Assembly: GCA_024628785.1 (NCBI GenBank)
Contig: CP102405.1
Coordinates: 806,001 to 870,000 of the forward strand
Source: Fusobacteria bacterium ZRK30
GTDB lineage: Bacteria; Fusobacteriota; Fusobacteriia; Fusobacteriales; Fusobacteriaceae
Direction: 5' to 3'
Length of the DNA: 64,000 nt
Below are positions 1 to 7,750 of this stretch, piece by piece; the first letter of the stretch is position 1; each line of letters opens with the position of its first letter. Made by a program: the position numbers and the translations under genes. The notes under the pieces are model-generated. The model was not told where the DNA came from and did no database searches. It saw nothing but the letters and a program-made list of their open reading frames with translations.

Positions 1-52
1 AGGCTGCAAGAGTCCCAAGAATAATTAGTATACATATCAATAATTTTTTCAT
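1..52 (-). CDS. Exported protein, 5' end only (signal peptide)
   Basis: Only the first 17 codons are inside the window. They run leftward from an ATG at 52 and read MKKLLICILIILGTLAA, a typical lysine-plus-hydrophobic signal peptide start. A strong purine-rich ribosome binding site (AGGGGGAG, 61-68) lies upstream on the same strand. The protein is therefore probably exported, or a lipoprotein if a Cys follows, but nothing about its function can be read. It is divergent from the iron transport operon. Confidence 0.6.
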   Translation of the reverse strand, partial: MKKLLICILIILGTLAA

Positions 53-149
53 AATTTTCTCCCCCTTTGAAATATTTATTATATAAATTTAATCTGAATA
101 TAATTTACAGATATTCATTCTATTAATATTTTAGCCTTAAATCAAAAGT

Positions 150-228
150 TTTACAAGTGTTTCTAAAGAATTAAGAAAAACTTATATTTTTATTAATTCT
201 TTACAGTTGTGGTAAAAAAACTTGTAAA
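150..228. repeat. Nested inverted repeats between divergent genes
   Basis: Two inverted repeats are nested. The outer arms are TTTACAAGT (150-158) and ACTTGTAAA (220-228). The inner arms are AAAGAATTAA (165-174) and TTAATTCTTT (193-202). The outer right arm overlaps the probable -35 box of the iron transport operon. They could be operator sites or a long hairpin. No standard Fur box is recognisable. Confidence 0.5.
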
Positions 229-250
229 TATTCTATTTACGTTATATAAT
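222..250 (+). promoter_or_regulatory. Probable sigma-70 promoter of the iron ABC operon
   Basis: TTGTAA (222-227) and a perfect TATAAT (245-250) are separated by 17 bp and lie about 70 bp upstream of the binding-protein gene. The -35 box overlaps the right arm of an inverted repeat, which suggests repression at this site. Confidence 0.6.
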
Positions 251-322
251 CTTTTCATAAAGTTTGTTAGTCAAAGCTTTTTATTGTGGCTTACAAATTA
301 AAATATTATCAGGAGGAAAGAA

Positions 323-1384
323 ATGAAAAAAATTATACCGTTTATATTATTATCTGCCGGTTTATTAACTGGATGTTTTAAAGGAAAAGAAGAAGTAAAA
401 ACTGTTGAAGAAACAAAAGTACCAAAGGCTACAAAAGAATTAAATATATATACAGAAAGACATTATGACATAGACAAAGAATTGATTGCAGAATTTGAAA
501 AAGAGACTGGAGTTACTGTAAATGTAGCTAAAGCCGGGGCAGACGAACTGTTAAAAAAGTTAGAGATAGAAGGAGCTGATACTCCTGCTGACCTATTCAT
601 TACTAAAGATGCAGCAAGGCTTGGGAGAGCAAAAGATTTAGGATTATTACAACAAATAAAAGATAAAGAAGTATTGGAATTAGTTCCTGCAAACATAAGA
701 GATAAGGACAACTACTGGACTTCATTTACTTACAGAGCCAGAATATTTGCATACAACAAAGAAACTACAGATCCTTCTATATTTTCTACATATGAAGATT
801 TAGCTGATCCTAAGTGGAATGGAAAAGTGTTAGTTAGAAGTTCAACAAACTCATATAATCAGGCATTGATAGCTTCTATGATAGCTGCTAATGGTGAAGA
901 GGCAACTAGAGAATGGATCCAGGGGTTAGTAGCTAATATGGCAAGGGAACCTAAGGGTAATGACAGAGACCAAAGTAAAGCAGTAATTGCCGGAATTGGA
1001 GAAGTTGCTATTATGAACTCTTACTATCTTGGAAAAATGATCCACTCAGCAGATCCTGAAGAGAGAAAAGTTGGGGAACAAATAGCTATATTCTTCCCTA
1101 ATCAAGATGGCAGAGGAACTCATATCAACGTAAGTGGAATGGGAATTACAAAATATTCAAAAAATATTGTAAATGCTGAAAGATTCATAAAGTTTTTCTT
1201 AAATGAAAAATCACAAAGTAGATTTACAAATGAAAACTATGAATACCCTTCAAATAAAAACGTAGCAGTAAACGGTACAGTTAAGTCATGGGGAGATTTC
1301 AAAGTAGACAGCTTAACTTTATCTGAGTTAGGAAAGAACTTTAAAAAAGGAACGATCATAGCCGATGAGGAAGGTTGGAAATAA
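323..1384 (+). CDS. Fe(III) ABC transporter substrate-binding lipoprotein
   Basis: This is an extracellular solute-binding protein of the FbpA/FutA ferric-iron type, which captures Fe(III) outside the inner membrane and passes it to the permease encoded next. The N-terminus is a lipoprotein signal with lipobox LTGC, modified at Cys18. The start of the mature domain (NIYTERHYD) and the tandem tyrosines Y234-Y235 in NSYYLGKM match the iron-coordinating region of the family. Its 353 residues are a normal length. AGGAGG precedes the ATG. The gene is first in an operon with a permease and an ATPase. Iron is the best guess from the Tyr pair; other trivalent metals or chelates are not excluded. Confidence 0.88.
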   Translation: MKKIIPFILLSAGLLTGCFKGKEEVKTVEETKVPKATKELNIYTERHYDIDKELIAEFEKETGVTVNVAKAGADELLKKLEIEGADTPADLFITKDAARLGRAKDLGLLQQIKDKEVLELVPANIRDKDNYWTSFTYRARIFAYNKETTDPSIFSTYEDLADPKWNGKVLVRSSTNSYNQALIASMIAANGEEATREWIQGLVANMAREPKGNDRDQSKAVIAGIGEVAIMNSYYLGKMIHSADPEERKVGEQIAIFFPNQDGRGTHINVSGMGITKYSKNIVNAERFIKFFLNEKSQSRFTNENYEYPSNKNVAVNGTVKSWGDFKVDSLTLSELGKNFKKGTIIADEEGWK

Positions 1385-1388
1385 GCCA

Positions 1389-3002
1389 ATGAATTTAAAA
1401 CTTTTAAAGAGGAATCTAAATATTAATTTAGATTCCTGGCTTTTTATAAGCATAATTTTGTCGTTTTTCTTGTTAGCTCCCATTATAACTCTATTTACAA
1501 GTTTAGCGACTCAAAATATAGAAACTTTTATCCATATAGCTGAAACTCTTTTACCTGAGTATATAAGAAACAGCTCTATAATAGCATTATTTACCGGTTT
1601 ATTTACCATGATTATAGGGGTATCTACAGCCTGGATTTTGACTATGTATGAGTTTAAATTTTCTAAACTATTTCATGTGGGGTTAATTTTACCCTTGGCA
1701 ATACCCAGTTATATAGCAGGATATGTCTATTCAGGGATCTTTTCCTATACAGGGATAATCAGCAGAACAGCCAGGAATTTATTTGGATACAATTTAAATT
1801 TAGATATTATGAACATATATGGTGTGATATTTATCTTTACATTTTTTCTCTATCCCTATGTGTTTATCATAGCCAGATCATTTTTCGCCAAACAATCGTT
1901 ATCTATGCTAGAATCAGCTAAGGTACTGGGAAAATCGGATACACAGACATTTTTTTTAGTGGTATTACCCATGGCAAGAACAGCTATTATTGGAGGAGTT
2001 ACCCTGGTTATAATGGAGGTTTTAAGTGCCTTTGGATTGCCTAGTTATTTTGGTGTTCAGACCTTTAGTACAGGTATATTCAGGACATGGCTCACATTAG
2101 GAGATACCGATGCAGCTATAAATTTAGCTATTATTCTTATGGGACTTATCTTTACAATAATCTTTATAGAGAGAAAATCCAGGGGAAGAAAACAGTATTC
2201 TTTTACTAATACTAAGATAAAGCCGATAAATAAAAAGTCACTTTCAACTAAGCATAGTGTTATAGCAATTATTGTCTGTATGATCCCTGTATTATTTGGA
2301 TTCATCATACCTCTGATGCAGCTATTTTCATGGTCACTCATGACCTATAAAGAGGTTATAGATGGAAAATTGATAAAAATAATAATGAATACATTTTTTA
2401 TAGCTATCATAGGAGCAGTCCTTGCAACTATAATAGCAGTTATTATATCCAATACATCCAGGTTGAAAAAAGGAAAGATATCTAAATTCTTATCTAAATT
2501 AACTACGATAGGGTACTCTATTCCAGGGGCAGTTATAGCCATTGGAGTTATGACATTTTTTATCTTTATAGACAGAAAAATTTTAGGAGAAAGAGTATTC
2601 TATGGCACTTTATTTTTAATGGTCTTTGCTTATGTAATAAGATATTTAGCTGTGGCATACAATAGTATAGAGAGTGGATTTGATAAGATTGGAATGAAGT
2701 TTCACGAAGCTTCCAGGAGTCTGGGAGAAGGGAAAACCAAAACATTTTTTAGGGTAGATCTGCCTATGATAAAGGGAAGTGTTATAGGGGCGGTTATTTT
2801 AACGTTTTTAGAAATCATAAAGGAATTACCCCTTACCTTGATTTTGAGACCATTTAATTTTCAAACTCTATCTGCCTATGCTAAACAGTATGCAGATGAC
2901 GAGATGGTACAGCATAGTGCCATTCCATCTATTATACTTATTCTCATAGGGATAATAATAATTCTATTTTTTGAGATAATCAACAAAAAAAAGGAGAAAT
3001 AA
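1389..3002 (+). CDS. Fe(III) ABC transporter permease (fused double permease)
   Basis: This is a membrane permease of the FbpB type, with two homologous transmembrane halves in one chain and about 12 predicted helices. Each half carries an EAA-type loop that docks on the ATPase: ESAKVLGKSDTQTFF in the first half and EASRSLGEGKTKTFF in the second. I place the start at ATG 1389, just after the upstream stop, with GAGGAAGG (1367-1374) upstream. An in-frame ATG at 1365, overlapping the preceding gene, is the alternative and would add 8 residues. It works with the binding protein before it and the ATPase after it. Confidence 0.88.
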   Translation: MNLKLLKRNLNINLDSWLFISIILSFFLLAPIITLFTSLATQNIETFIHIAETLLPEYIRNSSIIALFTGLFTMIIGVSTAWILTMYEFKFSKLFHVGLILPLAIPSYIAGYVYSGIFSYTGIISRTARNLFGYNLNLDIMNIYGVIFIFTFFLYPYVFIIARSFFAKQSLSMLESAKVLGKSDTQTFFLVVLPMARTAIIGGVTLVIMEVLSAFGLPSYFGVQTFSTGIFRTWLTLGDTDAAINLAIILMGLIFTIIFIERKSRGRKQYSFTNTKIKPINKKSLSTKHSVIAIIVCMIPVLFGFIIPLMQLFSWSLMTYKEVIDGKLIKIIMNTFFIAIIGAVLATIIAVIISNTSRLKKGKISKFLSKLTTIGYSIPGAVIAIGVMTFFIFIDRKILGERVFYGTLFLMVFAYVIRYLAVAYNSIESGFDKIGMKFHEASRSLGEGKTKTFFRVDLPMIKGSVIGAVILTFLEIIKELPLTLILRPFNFQTLSAYAKQYADDEMVQHSAIPSIILILIGIIIILFFEIINKKKEK

Positions 3003-3004
3003 TA

Positions 3005-3724
3005 ATGAATTATATAGAATTAAAAAATTTATTTTTTAAATATAGAAACTCTACAGAAGATATTTTAAAAAATATAAATTTTACTGCAAATAAGGGAGAA
3101 ATTACGGCTATCATAGGTGAGAGTGGAAGTGGAAAATCTACCCTGTTACGTATTTTGGCAGGGTTAGAAGTTCCCCAAAAGGGAGGATTAACCATCAATG
3201 AGAGGATTTTTATAGGAGAAGAAACATTTGTTCCAGTGGAAAAAAGAGGAATTGGAATGGTTTTTCAAGATTATGCCCTTTTTCCCCATCTATCTGTGGA
3301 AAAAAATATTTTATTTGGAATGGGAAAGGTAGAAAAAAAATCAGCAAAAAAAAGAGCTGACGAGGTATTAGATCTAGTTAGTATGAAAGATTTTATAAAA
3401 AGATATCCCCATGAATTAAGTGGAGGTCAGCAGCAGAGAGTGGCATTAGCACGTGCTTTAGCTCCTAAACCAGAAGTTATTCTTTTGGATGAACCATTCT
3501 CAAATTTAGATGCTAATCTTCAGGGAAAGATAAGGAATGAGCTGAAAGCGATTTTAAAAACTACTGGAGAAACAGCTGTTTTTGTGAGTCATGATAAGGA
3601 TGATTTAGAGATAGCAGATAGAGTTGTTATCCTGTATATGGGTGAAGTTATTCAGACAGGAGCTCCTATAGAAATTTTTGAAAACCCTAAAAATGAATAT
3701 GTAAGGCACATTTTAGGTATATAA
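3005..3724 (+). CDS. Fe(III) ABC transporter ATP-binding protein
   Basis: This ABC ATPase powers the iron importer. All motifs are intact: Walker A GESGSGKST, Q-loop VFQDYALFPHL, signature LSGGQQQR, Walker B VILLDEPFSNLD and the switch histidine in VSHDKDD. Its 239 residues are shorter than full FbpC or PotA proteins, so the C-terminal regulatory beta domain is missing or minimal. It starts 2 nt after the permease stop with AAGGAG upstream, so the three genes are very likely cotranscribed. A strong terminator follows at 3777-3805. Confidence 0.88.
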   Translation: MNYIELKNLFFKYRNSTEDILKNINFTANKGEITAIIGESGSGKSTLLRILAGLEVPQKGGLTINERIFIGEETFVPVEKRGIGMVFQDYALFPHLSVEKNILFGMGKVEKKSAKKRADEVLDLVSMKDFIKRYPHELSGGQQQRVALARALAPKPEVILLDEPFSNLDANLQGKIRNELKAILKTTGETAVFVSHDKDDLEIADRVVILYMGEVIQTGAPIEIFENPKNEYVRHILGI

Positions 3725-3776
3725 ATAAAATATTAGATCAACTTATTTAGTATGTTAAATATAATACAGTTAAAAA

Positions 3777-3805
3777 AAGGAGGCTGCCCAATAGGCAGCC
3801 TCCTT
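3777..3805. terminator. Bidirectional intrinsic terminator
   Basis: A 12-bp perfect stem (3777-3788 with 3794-3805) around a 5-nt loop, with an A-run before it and T-rich sequence after it. It lies between convergent genes, the iron ATPase and the cupredoxin. Confidence 0.8.
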
Positions 3806-3840
3806 ATATTATTTGCTTAAACTTTATAAGAGGTAATGTG

Positions 3841-4224
3841 CTATCTAACTACCAGTTTTCCAGCCATTTTTTTATGTCCTGAACCACAGTATACGGAACA
3901 TATAATTTCATAAATACCAGGTTTAGGAGCTATGAAATCACCCTCTGCAGGCTTTCCTTTTTTAGCTCTTAGATCAAAATTTATTTCAGAAATTTTAAAT
4001 CCATGTTCTGTGTCCTGAGTAGAAAATTTTATCCTTATTTTTTCACCGTTATTGACAACAATAACATTGGGAGAATAGGAATATCTAAAAGATTCAACCT
4101 CTATCACTCTGACACCTGAAATTGTTTCACCGGAGAGATCATAGGTTGAATAATCCATCTTTTGAGTAGTGGCGAAACTAAGCATAGAAATAATAAAAGT
4201 AAATAAAAATATTAATTTTTTCAT
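3841..4224 (-). CDS. Exported stand-alone CuA-type cupredoxin
   Basis: A 127-residue protein with a signal peptide (residues 1-18, ending SFA) and a single cupredoxin domain. The C-terminal motif CSVYCGSGHKKM (Cys109, Cys113, His117, Met120) together with the upstream His74 in TEHGF is the complete ligand set of a binuclear CuA centre, as in cytochrome oxidase subunit II and N2O reductase. No oxidase or nitrous-oxide reductase gene is nearby and the domain has no membrane anchor beyond the signal. It may be a periplasmic electron carrier or a copper-handling protein. It is a single gene, convergent with the iron operon. Confidence 0.85.
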   Translation of the reverse strand: MKKLIFLFTFIISMLSFATTQKMDYSTYDLSGETISGVRVIEVESFRYSYSPNVIVVNNGEKIRIKFSTQDTEHGFKISEINFDLRAKKGKPAEGDFIAPKPGIYEIICSVYCGSGHKKMAGKLVVR

Positions 4225-4368
4225 ATATCTTCCTCCTTATATTTTTTTTAAAAGTTGTTCTATTGATTTTACCCTGTATTAACTAAAATTCCTTTAAAAT
4301 TAATTTTCAAGACATAGAAGAATTTTTTTAGTATAATACTAAAGTAAATATAAATTTAGGAGGATAAT

Positions 4369-4932
4369 ATGAACTTTACATCACTTTTTTTTATCTCTAT
4401 AGGATTAGCAATGGATGCATTTGCAGTATCGCTGACTGAGGGAATATCACTGAGAAAACTATGTGTCAAATCGATCCTTAAAGTAGCATTGGTATTTGGG
4501 TTATTTCAAGGGGTTATGCCCTTATTAGGCTGGGCAGTAGGAGGATTATTTTATGATAAAATAGCGAGATTTGACCATTGGGTAGCTTTTGGACTCCTTG
4601 CTTTTATAGGTGTTAAGATGATAATAGATGCCAAAGAATTTGGGAAATGTGATATTCATGGAAATTGTGAGAAAAGTACTAATATTATAGTTTTAGGAAT
4701 AGCCACTAGTATTGATGCACTGGCAGTTGGATTTTCATTTTCATTACTACCAGGGTTAGATATCTATTATTCAATAGCTGTAATAGGAGTGATTACTTTT
4801 ATTTTATCCTCTGTAGGAGTTTATCTGGGAAATAAAGTGGGGCAGCTATTGGGAGCTAAGGCTGAGTACATTGGAGGAATAATCCTTATAGGGATGGGAT
4901 TTAATATACTAATACAGCATTTGACAGCTTGA
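4369..4932 (+). CDS. mntP: Manganese efflux pump MntP
   Basis: A 187-residue, six-helix membrane protein of the MntP (YebN, formerly DUF204) family, which exports Mn(II). The two homologous halves each have the acidic membrane motif typical of the family: GLAMDAFAVSL near residue 13 and ATSIDALAVGFSF in the second half. AGGAGG precedes the ATG, and a -10 like TATAAT lies at 4332-4337. The upstream region is only 144 bp and I see no yybP-ykoY-type manganese riboswitch. It is a single gene with its own terminator. Confidence 0.9.
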   Translation: MNFTSLFFISIGLAMDAFAVSLTEGISLRKLCVKSILKVALVFGLFQGVMPLLGWAVGGLFYDKIARFDHWVAFGLLAFIGVKMIIDAKEFGKCDIHGNCEKSTNIIVLGIATSIDALAVGFSFSLLPGLDIYYSIAVIGVITFILSSVGVYLGNKVGQLLGAKAEYIGGIILIGMGFNILIQHLTA

Positions 4933-5015
4933 TTTAACTTTTAAAAGTAAATTTTAGAAGAATGCTGGATTATTATTTAAAAATATTGATAGTATTGAGT
5001 TGGAGTATATTATTA

Positions 5016-5064
5016 CAAATAAAAAGATGAGTTAACTAAAATAGTTAACTCATCTTTTTATTTG
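5016..5064. terminator. Long bidirectional terminator hairpin
   Basis: A 22-bp perfect stem (5016-5037 with 5043-5064) around a 5-nt AAAAT loop, flanked by A- and T-rich runs. It lies between the convergent mntP and ctlX-like genes and can serve both. Confidence 0.85.
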
Positions 5065-5068
5065 TAAG

Positions 5069-6019
5069 TTATTTAGATCTGGAAAGAAAAATTTCTGCCA
5101 TCATACACCTGACACTTCCACCTCCATATTTTTGGATTGTATCTATATCTACACTTAATATCTTGGAAGTTCTTTCTATGGATCGTATCTGATCTTCAGA
5201 CAGGATCTCTTTAGCTGTTTTGGATAAGATAAGATATTTATCACCTCTAGAATTTTTTACCTGAAGAGCATTTCCGGCAAATTTCTCTACCTGTTTCTCT
5301 GTGATATCTATAATGGTCTTTCCATGGGAGCTCAATTCTGAAATAACTTTGTTTTTTTCACTTATATCATCGATAGAGCTAGAACAGAGGATGGCAAATT
5401 CCTCCCCTATAGCCATTAAAACATTGGTGTGGTAGATAGGAAGCCTCTCTTTATTAGACCATTGATAAGCGTGAAATAAAATAGGTATATAATCAAAATC
5501 ACTGCAAAATTTATTTAAGAGATTAAGGTCAGCTCTGGGAGAGAGGGCACAGTAAACTTTTTTGGCTGGCCTGTCTAGGATCATGCTGCCTGTTCCCTCA
5601 AGAAAGATGCCTTTTTCCTCAAATTTTGAATAGTCTATAATATCATAAATCTTAAATTTTTTATCCCTTAATATATCTAGGATATCCATCCTTCTTTCAA
5701 GTCTTCTATTTTTGGCAAACATTGGATAGAGAGCTATCCTCCCATCGTGATGAAAAGATATCCAGTTATTTGGAAAGATGGAGTCAGGTGTAGGAGGGTA
5801 TAAGGTGTCTTCTACAACCAAAACTTCAATACCTTTATGTTCTAAAGTATTTACAAAGTTATCGAATTCTATTAGTGCCTTTTCCTGGATTGAGGTGTTA
5901 TTTATTCCACAGGGAGGAGTCTGATAGTAGTTGTTGACCGCAGTTTCAGGATTATAGTGAAATCTTACAGGTTTGATCATCAAGATAGTGTCTGTAATCT
6001 GGGAAACTTTATTGTTCAT
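5069..6019 (-). CDS. ctlX: CtlX-like citrulline/arginine-type hydrolase
   Basis: A 316-residue member of the guanidino-group-modifying superfamily (arginine deiminase, DDAH, amidinotransferase fold), closest in character to the citrulline utilisation hydrolase CtlX. Visible family motifs are FPNNW, EGTGSM with the catalytic-region acidic residue, YHTN with the active-site His, and GGGSVRC near the C-terminus carrying the nucleophilic Cys. In known CtlX enzymes the reaction removes the ureido group of citrulline to give ornithine, CO2 and ammonia. It is not in the polyamine cluster downstream but would touch the same arginine/ornithine pool. DDAH-like activity is the main alternative. Confidence 0.8.
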   Translation of the reverse strand: MNNKVSQITDTILMIKPVRFHYNPETAVNNYYQTPPCGINNTSIQEKALIEFDNFVNTLEHKGIEVLVVEDTLYPPTPDSIFPNNWISFHHDGRIALYPMFAKNRRLERRMDILDILRDKKFKIYDIIDYSKFEEKGIFLEGTGSMILDRPAKKVYCALSPRADLNLLNKFCSDFDYIPILFHAYQWSNKERLPIYHTNVLMAIGEEFAILCSSSIDDISEKNKVISELSSHGKTIIDITEKQVEKFAGNALQVKNSRGDKYLILSKTAKEILSEDQIRSIERTSKILSVDIDTIQKYGGGSVRCMMAEIFLSRSK

Positions 6020-6117
6020 ATTAATATCTCCTTTTATAAAATATTGTATATTAGATAATATTTTAATACTTCATAAATCTGGTAATAGTCAAGTATTATG
6101 ATTATATTTAGACAAAA

Positions 6118-6145
6118 AAAGACCTCAGAATTTTCTGAGGTCTTT
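6118..6145. terminator. Intrinsic terminator downstream of sstT
   Basis: A 13-bp perfect stem (6118-6130 with 6133-6145) with GACCTCAGAA/TTCTGAGGTC at its core and A/T runs on both sides. The tight 2-nt apex will open to a larger loop in RNA. It terminates sstT on the minus strand. Confidence 0.75.
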
Positions 6146-6158
6146 AATTTATTTATTC

Positions 6159-7394
6159 TTATAGATTAACTTCTTTATTGATAACAATTTTCTTTCCTGC
6201 TTTTCTCCATTCAGCAAATTCAGCTACAGCTGTAAATAATGCGTCTGTTGAAGAGTTAAGACCAGTTTCTACTGAATCCTGAATTACTCCGATTACGAAT
6301 CCTACTCCAACAACCTGCATTGCTACTTCATTTGGGATACCAAATAAGCTACAAGCTAATGGGATAAGAAGTAATGATCCACCTGCTACACCAGATGCTC
6401 CACAAGCACTGACAGCTGATAAGATACTTAAGATAAGAGCAGTTCCGAAGTCTACTTGGATACCTAATGTATGTACTGCTGCAAGAGTTAATACAGATAT
6501 TGTAATAGCTGCTCCTGCCATGTTTATTGTAGCTCCTAAAGGGATAGATACTGAATACATGTCTTTATCTAATCCTAATTCCTCACATAATTCCATATTT
6601 ACCGGGATGTTAGCAGCCGAACTTCTAGTGAAGAAAGCTGTAAGTCCACTTTGCTTTAGACATCTAAATACTAATGGATAAGGGTTTTGTCTCATCATAA
6701 CAAATGCAATAGTTGGATTTACTACAAGTGCCATAAATGCCATAGATCCTAATAATAATCCTAATAATTTACCGTAAGCTAATAATGAACCTAATCCACT
6801 AGTTGCGATTGAGTTGAATACTAATCCCATGATACCGAATGGTGCTAAGTGAATAACCCATCTAACAACTTGAGATAAAGCGTTTGAGAAATCTGTGATC
6901 ATTGTTTTAGTAGAAGCTGGTGCATGCTTTAATGCTACTCCTAATAATAATGCCCAAACTAAGATTCCGATATAGTTAGCATTTGATAATGCATTGATTG
7001 GATTGTCTACAACGTTCATTAATAATGTTTTTAATACTTCACTTACACCACTTGGAGGAGATACATTTTCTACTCCTTTTCCTAAAGCGATAGTTACCGG
7101 GAATATGAAACTTCCTACTACTGCAACTACACCGGCTAAGAATGTTCCGATAAGGTAAAGACTGATAACTGATTTCATATTTGTTTTTTGACCAGGTTTA
7201 TGTTGCGATACTGCTGACATTACTAAGAAAAATACTAAGATAGGTGCTACTGCTTTTAGTGCTCCTACAAATAATGATCCTAATAATCCAACTGGTGCAG
7301 CTGCCACTGGTGCAGCGATTGATAAGATAATACCAACGATTAGACCTATAACTATTCTTTTTACTAAACTTAATTGATTCCATTTACTAAACAT
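6159..7394 (-). CDS. sstT: Serine/threonine:Na+ symporter SstT
   Basis: A 411-residue dicarboxylate/amino acid:cation symporter (DAACS family) with about 8-9 membrane segments and re-entrant loops. The N-terminus ([16 protein letters not shown]) and the loop regions [10 protein letters not shown] and [10 protein letters not shown] are typical of SstT. The last two are the conserved serine-rich hairpin and the NMxGxA-type substrate/Na+ region. It imports serine and threonine with sodium, feeding amino-acid fermentation. It is transcribed alone, with about 355 bp of AT-rich sequence upstream. Confidence 0.9.
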   Translation of the reverse strand: MFSKWNQLSLVKRIVIGLIVGIILSIAAPVAAAPVGLLGSLFVGALKAVAPILVFFLVMSAVSQHKPGQKTNMKSVISLYLIGTFLAGVVAVVGSFIFPVTIALGKGVENVSPPSGVSEVLKTLLMNVVDNPINALSNANYIGILVWALLLGVALKHAPASTKTMITDFSNALSQVVRWVIHLAPFGIMGLVFNSIATSGLGSLLAYGKLLGLLLGSMAFMALVVNPTIAFVMMRQNPYPLVFRCLKQSGLTAFFTRSSAANIPVNMELCEELGLDKDMYSVSIPLGATINMAGAAITISVLTLAAVHTLGIQVDFGTALILSILSAVSACGASGVAGGSLLLIPLACSLFGIPNEVAMQVVGVGFVIGVIQDSVETGLNSSTDALFTAVAEFAEWRKAGKKIVINKEVNL

Positions 7395-7709
7395 AATTTT
7401 ACCACCTTCTAAATTTATTTACCCTAATCAGTTAATTGATCTCCTTTAATTTGTTTTTTGAAATGTTAATCTGATAGGATACTTTTTTATTTGATAATAT
7501 AATACCACACTTTCAGTTTATTTTAAAGTTAAAACGTAATAAAAAAGGTTTTTTAGTGCGATAAGAATACAAAAGTTATGAATTTTGCATTTTAGTAGTG
7601 GCGTAAAATTACTTTTTTAAAAAAGATACCATTTTTTTGTGACGCTTCGAGAAAAAATTAAAAAATAATAATTTCATTTTTTCATTAAAGTGAAAAAAGT
7701 ATCTTAAAA
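7395..7709. other. Long AT-rich upstream region of sstT, no gene
   Basis: No plausible coding sequence is seen. It contains an imperfect long-range inverted repeat (AAGATAC near 7626-7632 with GTATCTT at 7699-7705). A local hairpin with TTTTTTCA/TGAAAAAA arms lies between those arms, near 7678-7699. These may be regulatory for sstT, but on sequence alone nothing further can be said. Confidence 0.35.
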
Positions 7710-7736
7710 AAGAGCTAAGCCAAAGGCTTAACTCTT
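7710..7736 (-). terminator. Terminator of the flavoprotein gene
   Basis: Stem 7710-7721 with 7725-7736 (AAGAGCTAAGCC against GGCTTAACTCTT) has one mismatch and a 3-nt loop. It lies just after the stop of the flavoprotein reductase on the minus strand. Confidence 0.65.
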
Positions 7737-7750
7737 AATATTTGATAAAA

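Noticed and set aside
53-322. Fur box at the iron operon
   Set aside because: No match to the GATAATnATTATC-type pattern; only other inverted repeats are seen.
4225-4368. Possible manganese riboswitch upstream of mntP
   Set aside because: The region is short and AT-rich and lacks the paired conserved loops expected of yybP-ykoY elements.
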